From Bolinopsis microptera (lineage: Eukaryota > Ctenophora > Tentaculata > Lobata > Bolinopsidae): 64,000 nt of DNA. This document shows positions 47,476 through 58,445 of this stretch, one piece after another. The notes under the pieces were generated by a model that had not been told where the DNA came from, ran no database searches, and saw only the letters and a program-made list of their open reading frames with translations. Each line of letters begins with the position of its first letter. Position 1 is the stretch's first letter. Location of the stretch: contig NC_087073.1 in the NCBI RefSeq assembly GCF_026151205.1, positions 4,175,001-4,239,000 on the forward strand. Direction: 5' to 3'. The translations under genes and the position numbers were made by a program.

Positions 47476-47642
47476 CAGTGGTCGACCGGGGGCAGGATTC
47501 TGACCGGGGCCGGGGAGCCCCAATATAGCCGGGGCCGGGGCTGACCACTGAGAATTGGCCGGGGCCAGGGTTTACCCCCGGAGAATTGCCAATTTTTGGC
47601 TGGGGGTTGTGATTTTGGCCAGGGGGCACCGGGCGACCACTG
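47476..47642. mobile_element. hAT-like MITE, 167 bp, GGCCGGGG-rich
   Basis: TIRs CAGTGGTCGACCGGGGGC and CAGTGGTCGCCCGGTGC. Flanked by CTTTTTAT at 47468-47475 and 47643-47650. The interior is (GGCCGGGG)-type repeats. Confidence 0.9.
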
Positions 47643-47904
47643 CTTTTTATGTCACGATTTTAAAACTTTATTCATAAGTTTATGAAACATCAAAACTTTG
47701 CATGCTCTGCATTATGTAAAGTCAGTCATGCACTAGAGCACAGTTCACATATAATAACCTAATCCAGCCTAGGGGAGGGGGTTTGAAATCGCTTGTGCTA
47801 GAGTGATTTATACTCAATAGCTATGTGAAAAGTGGCTCAAGGAGGGGAGACCGACGTAAACAATTTTGAATTGGTAGAAGTTAAGTTTAGGCTTTAATAA
47901 AAAA

Positions 47905-49540
47905 CTTCACCGGACCGTTCCAAGCTGCCTACAAAGCTGGCAGGAGCTGTGCCGACCTAGTTTGGGCACAGAGCATGCTCATATCTGTAGTAATGAAGTT
48001 CAAGGAGTTTGAATGGAACAAAGTGAGTATTGACATGTCAGCTGCCTTCAATACCATCCGCAGAGGTACAACAATCAGACTACTAGAAGCTGCAGGATGC
48101 ACCAGAGACGACCTGAGGCTTGTACAATACCTCATGGCTAACACCACTCTAGTAGTCAGAGTGTGTTCTACTGACTCAGAGATGTTCTCTTTCAACATAG
48201 GAGCCTCCCAAGGAGACAGCACAGCTGGTAAATTGTTTACCCTCAATCTAGCTGGAGCTGTAGTGCACATAAGAGCAGTCCTCCCCTCAACCCCCAACCC
48301 TCCGATAGCTGATAACCACATGCCTCTTGAGTCCGGCTATTCAGACGATGTAGAGGAGATTGGTGAAGATATGGAGGAGTTACAGGATATCTTTCAGATC
48401 TCCAAGAATATTCTCAGTGAATGGAGTCTCTTTGTCAATGACACAAAGACAAAGTTTACCAGAGTGTATTTAGAAGAAGTTGGTGCATGTGACGAGTGGG
48501 ATAATGAACTAAGAGGAAAAGAGGAGTGGAGAAACGAGACGCTTCTTGGTACTAAGCTTCGATCAGAGCAGGATGTTACTAATAGAATGAATAAAGCTTA
48601 CACCGCCTTCTGGTCATTTGACAAGCTGTGGTGACAGGGATCAGAGAGGAGTCAGATAACTGAGAAGAGAAAGATCAAACTCTACGACTCACTAGTAGTA
48701 TCAGTACTCCTGTACAACTGCTGCTGCTGGGCCGTACCTCAGCATGTTCTAGAGTCTGTAGATGTTGTTCAGAGGAAGCACCTCAAGCGCATCCTACACA
48801 TCTATTGGCCTAGCTCAACATCTAACAAGGCCCTCTACGCTCGTACCCAGACCAGGCCCCTTTCCGAGAGAGTGGAAAAGGCACGGTGGACAATGCTAGG
48901 TCATGTTCTACGCAGTGACAACGACACGCCTGCCTACCAGTCTCTGTTATTTGCTTCACTAGGATGTCAAACACTAAAGGGACGAGTGGGTAGACACAGG
49001 ACTAATTTGTATGATATTATTGTGAAAAAGGACCTATTTAAGAGACAAATTTATTTGAAAAATGAAGATGATTTTACCAACTTAGTGAACTTAGCAAGAG
49101 ATAGAGTAGGATGGAGGAGTTCATTTACTTTGAGACATATTGAACGAATGAGTCTTCGTAAGCGTAAATAGGCCAGCACTTTGCTGAGCCTCTTTAGGTG
49201 CTCTTTTGTTTATAGATGTTATTATATATTTAAAGAATATCATTCTTTTACCACATACATAAGACTTTGCCGTAGGGTATACAAAAATGTGACCATTCAT
49301 CAATTTTCAGAGTGCTGTATCTGTACCCGAATAGAAATAAAGGATTTTAATGACACAGTTTTCTTCCGCTCTGAAAGTGAACGAATTACAAAACAGTCTA
49401 GAGAATTCCTCGCCCTGCTGCAGAAGATCAATCCTGGGTTGTGCTCACCAAAGCAAACCTCTTTTTTTGTGTATTCAGTGTCTTGTAACTATGTAAAAGA
49501 CAACTATAACAGGTTGAGTGGTTTCCTCCTGTTTTACTAA
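47905..49540 (+). mobile_element. 5'-truncated LINE with reverse transcriptase
   Basis: The frame opens at about 47907 with FQAAYKAGRSCADLVWAQS, so the element lost its 5' part (endonuclease and start of RT). The coding part ends at 49171. About 0.37 kb of 3' UTR follows, up to the MITE at 49554. Confidence 0.85.
47975..49171 (+). pseudogene. LINE reverse transcriptase, one in-frame stop
   Basis: RT motifs in order: VSIDMSAAFNTI (first catalytic Asp), GASQGDSTAGKLF (conserved GxxQG), GYSDDVEEI (the YxDD box at about 48338-48349) and NDTKTKF. A TGA at 48632-48634 interrupts; the same frame resumes with LYDSLVVSVLLYNCCCW and RWTMLGHVLRSDNDTP, typical of LINE C-termini, to the TAG at 49171. One nonsense change and a truncated 5' end make it dead but fairly young. 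Confidence 0.88.
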
Positions 49541-49553
49541 CATTTAAAAACAT

Positions 49554-50121
49554 CAGGAGGTGACCGGGATTCCCGGTACCGGGATTGGCAATTTTGAGCT
49601 ATCCCGGTCCCGGTCCCGGTCAAATGCTGATTTATTTATTTATGATCCCGGTCCCAGTCCCGGTCCCGGTTAATTCGGGATTCTTGGTCCCGGTCCCGGT
49701 CCTGGTCTCGGTCAATCACTCAAATTTGCCGGGATTTTGACCGGGATCTTTTACATAATTTCATTCACTGTGATTTTAAGTTTTTCCTTTCATTCATTGT
49801 GAATTTCATCTTTAAACATCCTCTGAGCCAAATACAACAATGTTTAAAATTGCTTAACAAGTTTGAGTAATAAATTATGATCATGAATTAACCAGTAATC
49901 GACCGGAATTCCCGGTACCGGGAATCCCGGTCCCGGGATTGGCAATTTTGAGCTATCCCGGTCCCGGTTCCGGTCAAGTCACATTTTTCATCCCGGTCCC
50001 GGTAAATTGATAATCTCAATTTTGAGCTATCCCAGTCCCGGTCCCGGTCCCGGTCCCGGTCAAGTCACATTTTGTATCCCGGTCCCGGTCAGGCCTGAAA
50101 TCATGTCCCGGTCACCTCCTG
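49554..50121. mobile_element. hAT-like element, 568 bp, made of CCCGGT repeats
   Basis: TIRs CAGGAGGTGACCGGGATTCC and CAGGAGGTGACCGGGAC. Flanked by AAAAACAT at 49546-49553 and 50122-50129. The interior has many CCCGGT hexamers and the repeated block GGGATTGGCAATTTTGAGCT. No ORF. Confidence 0.9.
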
Positions 50122-50686
50122 AAAAACATTATTATTCAAAGGTAAATAGACAGCGATCAGTAGTAATTTTTAATCCATTTCTATCGGATTTGCAAACTTT
50201 TAAAATGATATAACACTTGTACGATCTCAAACTTATGTGATATGATACTGTTGATATAAATGTGGGAAGTAATAATATATTTGCAGGTGTACAGTGCTGT
50301 TTCTGAAATTGACGAATCCTCTTGTGATGAAGATTGAAGAAGCTATTGCCGTCCAAGTGGAAAAAGTCCCGCCTCTGTCACCCTCCTCGAATAGAACTAA
50401 GAAAATGTGGAGACTTTCTTCATTTAGTTCCAAATCAAGTGGACCAGATGTTGATTTGTTTGAAATGGACTGAGACTTGTGTTTCATATGCCAGGTTGAA
50501 CAGGTTTGTGTGAAACTTTGCTCGCAAATATAATTATTATACATATTATCTCGATTTAGTTTTAAGAGTATGAGAGGTTATTCTTCTTTAACAATACGAA
50601 TTTCCCTAGACGTTAGAAACGAAAAAGGATAGTCTGATTCAAGGAAAAGATAATAGTTTCTTCGTCGATTTCGCAACATACTATCT

Positions 50687-51348
50687 GTGGACATCTACAG
50701 AAATCGTCAGGATCTGTGCAACATCGATGTTAATCCTGATTCGCACATGAACAAGTGCCCTGTTCTTAACCCTGAGAGTCTCGGAAAATATCTCTATAGC
50801 AAGCTAGGTAGATATCACAAAACATGTCGTTTGAGGTACAGCAACTCGAGGGTGAAACAATTGAAGGGTAAATTATCTGAAGCTGTAAGTTTAAAACCTG
50901 TCTCTAAGGCAGGTTTTAAAATAGAAAGACACGTGTCCACGCACGACAACACCAATGCTGCATTAATGAGTGCAGGTATTGATACGGACCTTTTAACTGG
51001 AGCAGGAGAATGTTTTACCAGAACTGTACCTCGTGTCTGACCTGAAGCTTAAGTACAATGACTATGTGACGTCTAATTTATCTGAGAACGCTGCAAACTC
51101 CAGCAATGTTTAATCTGATCACATCAGTTTTCAGAAAGACAATGTCGGTAAGACGAGTTTGTTTCGACAGCAGAATCGTATCTAATCTTGCCGCAACAAT
51201 AGATGCGGATAGAGATGATAACACTTTAACAAAGACAGCACTCTTAAAGGAGATTAGAAAAGAAATCTTTCAATGTAGAAACGAATTCTGTCAGAAGATT
51301 TATCTTCAAAAACATGTTCGATTTACTGATCGGACTGTAGAAATATAG
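50687..51348 (+). pseudogene. Degraded unknown protein-coding remnant
   Basis: Frame 1 contains ESLGKYLYSKLGRYHKTCRL then RYSNSRVKQLKGKLSEAV and runs to 51040. A frameshift continues as ELYLVSDLKLKYNDYVTSNL. A third frame (51106-51348) includes LTKTALLKEIRKEIFQCRNE. The YHKTCxLRY pattern suggests a Cys/His-containing repeat-family protein. I do not recognise it. At least two frameshifts. Confidence 0.4.
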
Positions 51349-51914
51349 TGTTTATGTGGATTAATCTGTTAAAGCAGGGCTATTGTATCATTTTAACATT
51401 AACTTTGCATAGTGATGATACGTTTATTGTGTCTCTTGTGATTATCTATTTCTACAGTGTTACGGTACCACGAGGTTTCTGGCGCAGTGACGCGCTTTCG
51501 AGCAAATATCGTGCTAGATACGTCACGCGCCGCAACCGAATCAGATTTAAGTGCACTTTTTCCATTGTAAACACTACATACGACGCGCAACACGTTCTAC
51601 GAGGTCGAAATTTTCGAGGTCTCTACCACCGGAATGGAGCAATATTTAGACGATCTGACACTTTCTAGGGCTTAAGCAACCTAAGAGAAATTAGGGGAAC
51701 AACTCAGAAAAAATTTTTAGTCGATATTCCGGTGTCTGTAGATGTCCGAAGTTTTGGCAGTAAAGTGCTCACAACACAGCTTCTGAAGGCTCTAGAAGGT
51801 TCCCGATACCGTCAGAGTGTTCAGTACACTCCATTCTATCATATAAGAACCCTAAAAGAAGTCCCAGGGCTCGAGCAAAGAAGCGTGATATTTGCCCGTA
51901 AGAGCCTCTACTAT

Positions 51915-53250
51915 ATGATACATTAGGATCTTTACAGCAATAAACCTGCAAATGTCTTTGTTAAATGTGACATTAAACTATATTCTGGATTGTTCTGAGA
52001 TATTAAGGTTACAATTTCGTCTCTCCCTCAAAAAAGCTAATGTAAATTCAAAATCACAGATTAGCTAAGATAAAGATACTTTAAAGGATCAATTCTTATC
52101 TTGGGTATTTGAGAATGATTGTAAACAAACTCAGAAATAGCAGAAAAATTCCCCAACATTAAATCGTCAGTAACACAAGGCTAATAACGCACAATTATTC
52201 GATCAAAAGCTTGAGTGTCTTACCATCAACTTAAACTTAATAGGTCCGTGTTAGTACACTTGCTGTTGTGGAGAAGAATCTGATCCGCTTCATGACGAGA
52301 GTTGCTAATACGCTCAGACACATCTCGTCTGCTTTTATCTTTTTAAGATATACGGAGTCTACGTCAACACCTGTGATGGTGAATTGTCGTGAATTTTCAC
52401 TAAAAAACGATAGCTAATTGAGAAATAACATTCAAATTATATTATGGGCTCAGCTGCAAAAGGAATTCGTGATACTACGCCAACATAAATGTGTTCGATA
52501 ATTTTCCTTCGTTCAATATTTCGTTGACTTACGTTTTCATGTTCTTAACTAACTAGGTCGCCATCTTAACCTAGGATCGCACACTTCTTTTTTACTGGGT
52601 TAACTACGTCTTGGAAAGAATTGAACATTGTTACACTAATATGTTTTTGTGAATGTCAAATATCGATTTAAGTCTACAAATATTTTGCGAGAATATCTTA
52701 ACAAGTAAATAAGTAAATAAACAATATTTTAGGTAACTTACTTTATTGATACTGGTGATTTAGTCTCACTAGCTCATCATTGTACTTCATTGCTTCAGGA
52801 ATGTAGCCTTTTCACAGTTGTTCTTTGTTACTCAATGCACCTTATAAGCACCTGAAATTATCAATGTACAAATTTGTTCCAGTACAACAAAAACCTATTT
52901 TATCAATAATATTCAGTGTCACAATGGTGTTACAAAGTTAATTGATTATGTAATACCAACATGCTATTTGATATTTCTACTGATTTCCTCCCTATTTTTA
53001 ACGACCCAATTGTTATACTGTAATCACTTTGCTTTTTCCAGATGCACCATGATATAGATTTGAAGTAGTCGGATTCTAACATAAGTAATGTTGAATCATG
53101 AGCCGTTTAACTTTATTTTGAGAAAGCCCCCGTTGGTCTATAGTATTTAAATATTCATGTTTTAGGGTGCCATTACCTGACCTGATAAACGTTGGTTTCT
53201 TTGTCTCACCTTGAATAGACGAAGGAACAGCTCCTTCTTGCGGTGTCTGT
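51915..53250. repeat. 1.34-kb tandem unit, copy 1
   Basis: Begins ATGATACATTAGGATCTTTA and recurs at 53251 with about 90% identity. On the minus strand it contains splice-like signals: a donor TCAATAAA|GTAAGTTA near 52737 and an acceptor CACAG near 52375. The frames are short. Confidence 0.85.
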
Positions 53251-54570
53251 ATGATACATTAGGATCTTTACAGCAATAACCTGCAAATGTCTTTGTTAAA
53301 TGTGACATTAAACTATATTTTGGATTGTTGAGAGATCTTAAGGTAAGAATTTCGTCTCTCCCTCAGAAAAGCTAGTGTAAGTTCAAAATCACAGATTAGT
53401 TAAGATAAAGATACTTTTAAAGATCAATTCTTATCTTGGGTATTTGAGAATGATTGTGAACAAACTCAGAAAGAGCAGAAAAATTCCCCATTAAACATTA
53501 AATCGTCAGTAACAAGGCTAATCGCTAAGTGCTATAAAACGCACAATTATTCGATCAAAAGCTTGAGTGTCTTACCATCAACTTAAACTTAATAGGTCCG
53601 TGTTAGTACACTTGCTGTCGTGGAGGAGAATTTGATCCGCTTCATGACGAGGGTTGCTAATACGCTCAGACAAATCTCGTCTGCTTTTATCTTTTTAAGA
53701 TATACGGAGTCTACGTCAACACCTGTGCTGGTGAATTGTTGTGAATTTTTACTCGACCGTGTGGAGAATTAGCTGATAACGAGAAAAACGCGAGAAATCG
53801 ATAGCTAATCGAGAAATAACATTCAAATTATATTATGGGCTCAGCTGCAAAAGGAATACGTGATGCTACGCCAACATAAATGTGTTCGATAATTTTCCTT
53901 CGGTCAATATTTCGTTGACTTACGTTTTCATGTTCTTAACTAACTAGGTCGCCATCTTAACCAAGGATCGTACACTTTTTTTTACTGGGTTAACTGCGTC
54001 TCGGAAAGAATTGAACATTGTTACACTAATAAGTATTTGTGAATGTCAAATATCGATTTAAGTCTACAAATATTTTGCAAGAAAATCTTAACAAGTGAAT
54101 AAGTAAATAAACAATAATTTTAGTTAACTTACTTTATTGATACTGGTGATTTAGTCTCGCTAGCTCATCATTGTACTTCATTGCTTCAGGACGGCAGCCT
54201 TTTCACAGATGTTCTTTGTTACTCAATTATAAGCACCTGAAATTATCAATGTACAAATTTGTTGCAGTACAACAAAAACTAATTTTATCATTAATTTTCA
54301 GTGTCACAAAGTTAATCATCATGTTGTTACAAAGTTGATTGATTATATAATACCAAAATACTATTTCTACTGTTACCCAATTGTTATCCTGTAATCACTT
54401 TGCTTTTCCAGATGCACCATAATAAAAATTTGAAGTAGTCGGATTCAAATATAAGTAATGTTGGATTTTGAGCCGTTTTGAGAATGCCCCCGTTGGTCAG
54501 TATTAGAATATTCATGTTTTAGGGTGTCATTACCTGGCCTGCTACTTTGTCTTACCTTGTGTGATACAAA
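53251..54570. repeat. 1.34-kb tandem unit, copy 2
   Basis: Second copy of the unit, same orientation and same minus-strand donor- and acceptor-like signals (near 54129 and 53740). Small indels scattered. Confidence 0.85.
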
Positions 54571-55140
54571 CTCAGAAAATCTGAAGATGTCTCACTATTA
54601 TTATTAAATCGTCAATGACACAAGGCTTATTGCCAGTTTCACGATACGCAAAACCATTTGATGGTCAAATATTAATCACGCAATAGAATATTAGATGATG
54701 GGGATAAAAATCTTGTGTATTTTATTGTCAACTTACATTATAGTTAAGCTTAGTCGTCGAGAATTAGGGCCTGATCCGCTTCAATATGATGAGGAATGCT
54801 CATAAGCTCCAAGAAATCTCGTCTGCCTTTATACTTATAGCAGTGGACTTCAGAACCTGTGTTGAAGAATATTGTTGTGAATTTTACTCGAACATGTGGA
54901 GAAGCGGCTGGTATCAGAAAAGCGCAGGACAACTTTTAAAAATCGAGGAGTAACATTAAAATTCTATCACTGGGCTCGGCTGAAAAAAGGGCCAAGATAC
55001 TGCGCCAAAATAAATTCTTTTAATGATTTTCTTATTCGGGTACTACTAGTACTACTTTGTTGACTTACATTTAAGACCGTTTTTTACGCGATTTCATGCT
55101 CATAACTTTCTCGCGATCCAGGATTATAGACTTTTACATT
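54571..55140. repeat. Divergent partial third copy of the 1.34-kb unit
   Basis: Matches the middle of the unit. On the minus strand it gives GRRDFLELMSIPHHIEADQA where copies 1 and 2 give SRRDLSERISNPRHEADQIL-like readings. The reading includes one in-frame codon insertion. Confidence 0.65.
54750..54932 (-). CDS. Doubtful small ORF in the third tandem copy
   Basis: 60-aa ORF or an exon beginning after CTTCAACACAG. Its C-terminal half aligns with alternative readings of copies 1 and 2, differing by a whole-codon indel. That is weak evidence for coding constraint. No known family. Confidence 0.25.
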   Translation of the reverse strand: MSCAFLIPAASPHVRVKFTTIFFNTGSEVHCYKYKGRRDFLELMSIPHHIEADQALILDD

Positions 55141-55208
55141 CGCGCAGTCTTACAGGATATTGGTTCGTTTGCAATGAACTCGGTGAACTAAATTTCTAAG
55201 ATAATCGA

Positions 55209-57360
55209 ATCACAATGCTGGCAAGCATTACCGTCGCCCTTATATTCACAATACTATTTACCCCCTATACTAGTATATCCCCTTTATTGTTTTCCAGGCA
55301 TTAAGACTCATCGAAAGTAGTTCAGCAGGTATATTTAAGTTCAAAACATTCTAATTCAATGTTAAAGATGACAGGAATAAGAAATAGTTATGTGGAGGTT
55401 TTTAAGAAATTTGAGCAAAATACGCGCCAGCATGTTATACGAAATTAGGTAAAAAACCCAAAATCGCCATATTCAGGTGCCTTAAAAACCATGTTAAAAT
55501 TGAGTTAGAGATCTGAAACTTTGCAGGGCGTCTAGACCTTGTCCAAATCGACTGTAAAAAAAATTTCATGTTTCAGGAGTATTGGGAAGTGGGTTTTCTG
55601 GAACCCCTGTTTTACAACAGATTGTCGTGAAGTATATATATATATGATATATATATATACTAGAAAGCCCGTGGTCACAGGGAGGAAGCTAATAGTATTC
55701 TTTGGTAGTCAGTTCTCATAGCATCGACAAATATCCGTCACAACCGAAGATACAGCCAATTAAATTGTAGCTCGCACTGAACACAACGTTATTACCACAA
55801 AACCGATCAAAATGTCGCTCGCAAATCTTTGCACGTGCCCGTGCATGTAACAACCCTCGTTACCATGGTTATTACGCAAGTTCATATTTTTCGTCTGATT
55901 TGCACGTGGGCGGTCGTACATAAATAATTCTTTGAATTATAATATAGATGTATGTATAGACGCTTTTGCAGTCAATTGTAGCCTACATTTAAGTGTCCGT
56001 AGATTCAAAAGTATAAAAGATACAGTCATTTCGAACCACAGGTTTTAAAGATAATTGTTTATACTTTAGTTTACATTATATCAAAAAATAATTTATCTTC
56101 ATCATCATCACTTGATGACGTCATCAAATTAAGTGTTTTTAAAACTTGATTTTTGACAAAGTAACAACTTTTCAAATCGATTTTAAACCATTAAGGAGTA
56201 ATTTTATTCAAAATCTGAGGACATTTTCATCTTAGATAATTGTTCAAGCATTCTGAAAATCTACCGGAAAAGTTTCTTACTTTGCTCCTTCATAAAGATA
56301 TTCGCTATTGAAGTTAGTGCTTTTTTGAAGAATAATTTTATAAAACACAAAAGTTGTGAATTAGTATTCTCTGGTGTTGGGCCATCCCTTGGGTTGTGGA
56401 GCTCAATTTTGCTTTTTAAAGGTCTAAATTGTGTTATAGGCGAGTTTTAAAGTTGAAAATCAAAAAGTTGCACACGTGGGGACACGCCCAATTTGATAGA
56501 AAATTGCTAAAATTAATGAAAATTGCTGTTTTCACCATTTTTATCAACTTTGGAGTCCCGTTGTGATCCAAGTTCTATATGAAATCTTCTGAAACTTTGC
56601 ATGCTTATTAAACTATATATAAAATACTGCTATGCAAAAATTTACGGTGATTCAATATTGTATGCGCACGCAACGTCCGCTCAAAGTTTGCACGTGCGAA
56701 AGGTGAGAATTTTGCTCATTCGTGATTTCGAATAAATTCTGCTTTCCCACGATATTTAAATGGCATTATATATGAATTTAATGCCAACTTGAATGAGTAA
56801 AAAGTGCCATATTCAGTCAGGTAAAATTTCGAAATCGATGAAATTACCTCCTTATTATTAATATAAATATTAATGAAGTTATGAGTTTACATTTCGGCTT
56901 TGTAAATTATCCTGACATTATAATCAAAAAGAGATGATATTTGACCAAAACCCATAATCATGGGTAGAGTGTACCGCTGCCAGTGTCTCTCTTTTCCAAA
57001 CAAAAGGAAATGATATTATAATATCATTTCCTTTTGTTTGGAAAAGAGAGACACTGGCAGCGGTACACTCTACCCATGATTATGGGTTTTGGTCAAATAT
57101 CAATTATAATTTGAATAACCGTCCGAAAATGCAAATTGATACCGAGAATGAAATCGGTCGCTCGCTTTTTCCAATCAATAAGCTTTATATTACAATTCGT
57201 AAGCCGTGATCGAATGGAAAAAGCGAGCGACCGATTTCATTCTCGGTATCAATTTGCATTTTCGGACGGTTATTCAAATTAATATCATTTCCTTTTGTTT
57301 GGAAAAGAGAGACACTGGCAGCGGTACACTCTACCCATGATTATGGGTTTTGGTCAAATT
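55209..57360. mobile_element. Long interspersed repeat with foldback end, copy B
   Basis: Homologous to 15721-17848 in the same orientation. It contains a 270-bp insertion (55662-55925). The right end (about 56936-57360) has two nested palindromes: CCCATAATCATGGGTAGAGT and complements occur three times, versus twice in copy A. Confidence 0.8.
55662..55925. repeat. Interspersed repeat, about 270 bp, copy 2
   Basis: ACTAGAAAGCCCGTGGTCAC to GCACGTGGGCGGTCGTACAT, as at 39353. Absent at the matching position of copy A (about 16280), so it inserted into copy B. It sits beside a (TA)n run. Confidence 0.8.
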
Positions 57361-58425
57361 ATGTTACACTAATAAAGTTTTTGTTAATGTTAATCTTAGA
57401 TTAACGTCAAAATAAGTATTTCCGGAAGATGTTAAAAATTAAGTATTAGTAAGGAAACAAATTTTGCAGGTCGATAACTTACTTTTTGGATTCTGGTCAC
57501 TGGCAAGACTCTAATTCCATATCTTCGTGCAAATCAGTTATTGTGGTCTGGTACTACTCCAGGGATCCTCGTGCTACTATGCAGTCGAATAGTTAATAGA
57601 TTTCTTCATGGTTATGTCTATTATTTATCCTGAAAAGAAGATTAGTTAACGCACCGATCTTTATTTTCTGTTGACACTTGCAAATATACCAAGCAAATTG
57701 GGGTATGTCGTAAATTAAATATAAATTAAAGTTTTAAATTAAAATTGTTATTAATACTAATAGTAACTATGAAATAAATAAATACGATATAGATACTTAA
57801 ATATTTGAAAGTTTAACTTAAGCCCTCCTAGCTCAAAATAGTAGTAGATCATGATATACGTCTATTCATCTTTGTGTAAGCAGATTAGTATTCATAAATT
57901 AATGTTGATAATTTAAGAACATACCAAACCATGAGCTCAGTTGAGTTCCGTCTGATAAATTTTGGATCACTGTCCGTATTGAACGAGTGCAGGGCTCTGA
58001 CTGCAAAAATGTAATCAAGTTAAAATACGACAAATTTATGGGTTATGTGACAGGGAGAGATTTCAGATTTTAACCTTAGGGGTAGTTTTAAGCAGGTATA
58101 ACTATGGAAATAAAAAGGTGACATTAAACAAAATAAATTGATAGAAATTATCAAGGTTTATCGATCAGCATAGATGTAATCTTAGTTTAACCAAATTAAT
58201 TTACCAATGTGTAATGCAAAAATAGTGCTGCACTAAACAGTAAATTAGTAAAACATTTCACGGCTAAAATATGCAATCATTTTTAGGGAAAGTTTAATTA
58301 TATAGCTTCATTATCCAAATATAAACTCTCAAATTAAACTGTGAGCAAACCAGAAACCTGGTTGGAAGCTGATTGAGATCCATTAGTTATCGCCATCTGT
58401 TTATCTTTTAGTCTTGATACAATCG
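57361..58425. other. Mostly intergenic, remnant of tandem-unit end
   Basis: About 57455-57560 resembles the donor end of the 1.34-kb unit (shared AAAGTAAGTTA on the minus strand). A minus-strand block at about 57935-58005 after TTTTTGCAG reads ALHSFNTDSDPKFIRRNSTE and may be a further exon. Otherwise nothing. Confidence 0.35.
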
Positions 58426-58445
58426 TCATTTTCGGTATACTTCAC
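58426..58445 (-). CDS. Likely terminal exon of the F5/8C-like gene
   Basis: Acceptor CATATTTCAG|GT. With phase 1 it completes the domain as GKQ-GEVYRK and a TGA. Very short and not independently supported. Confidence 0.35.
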
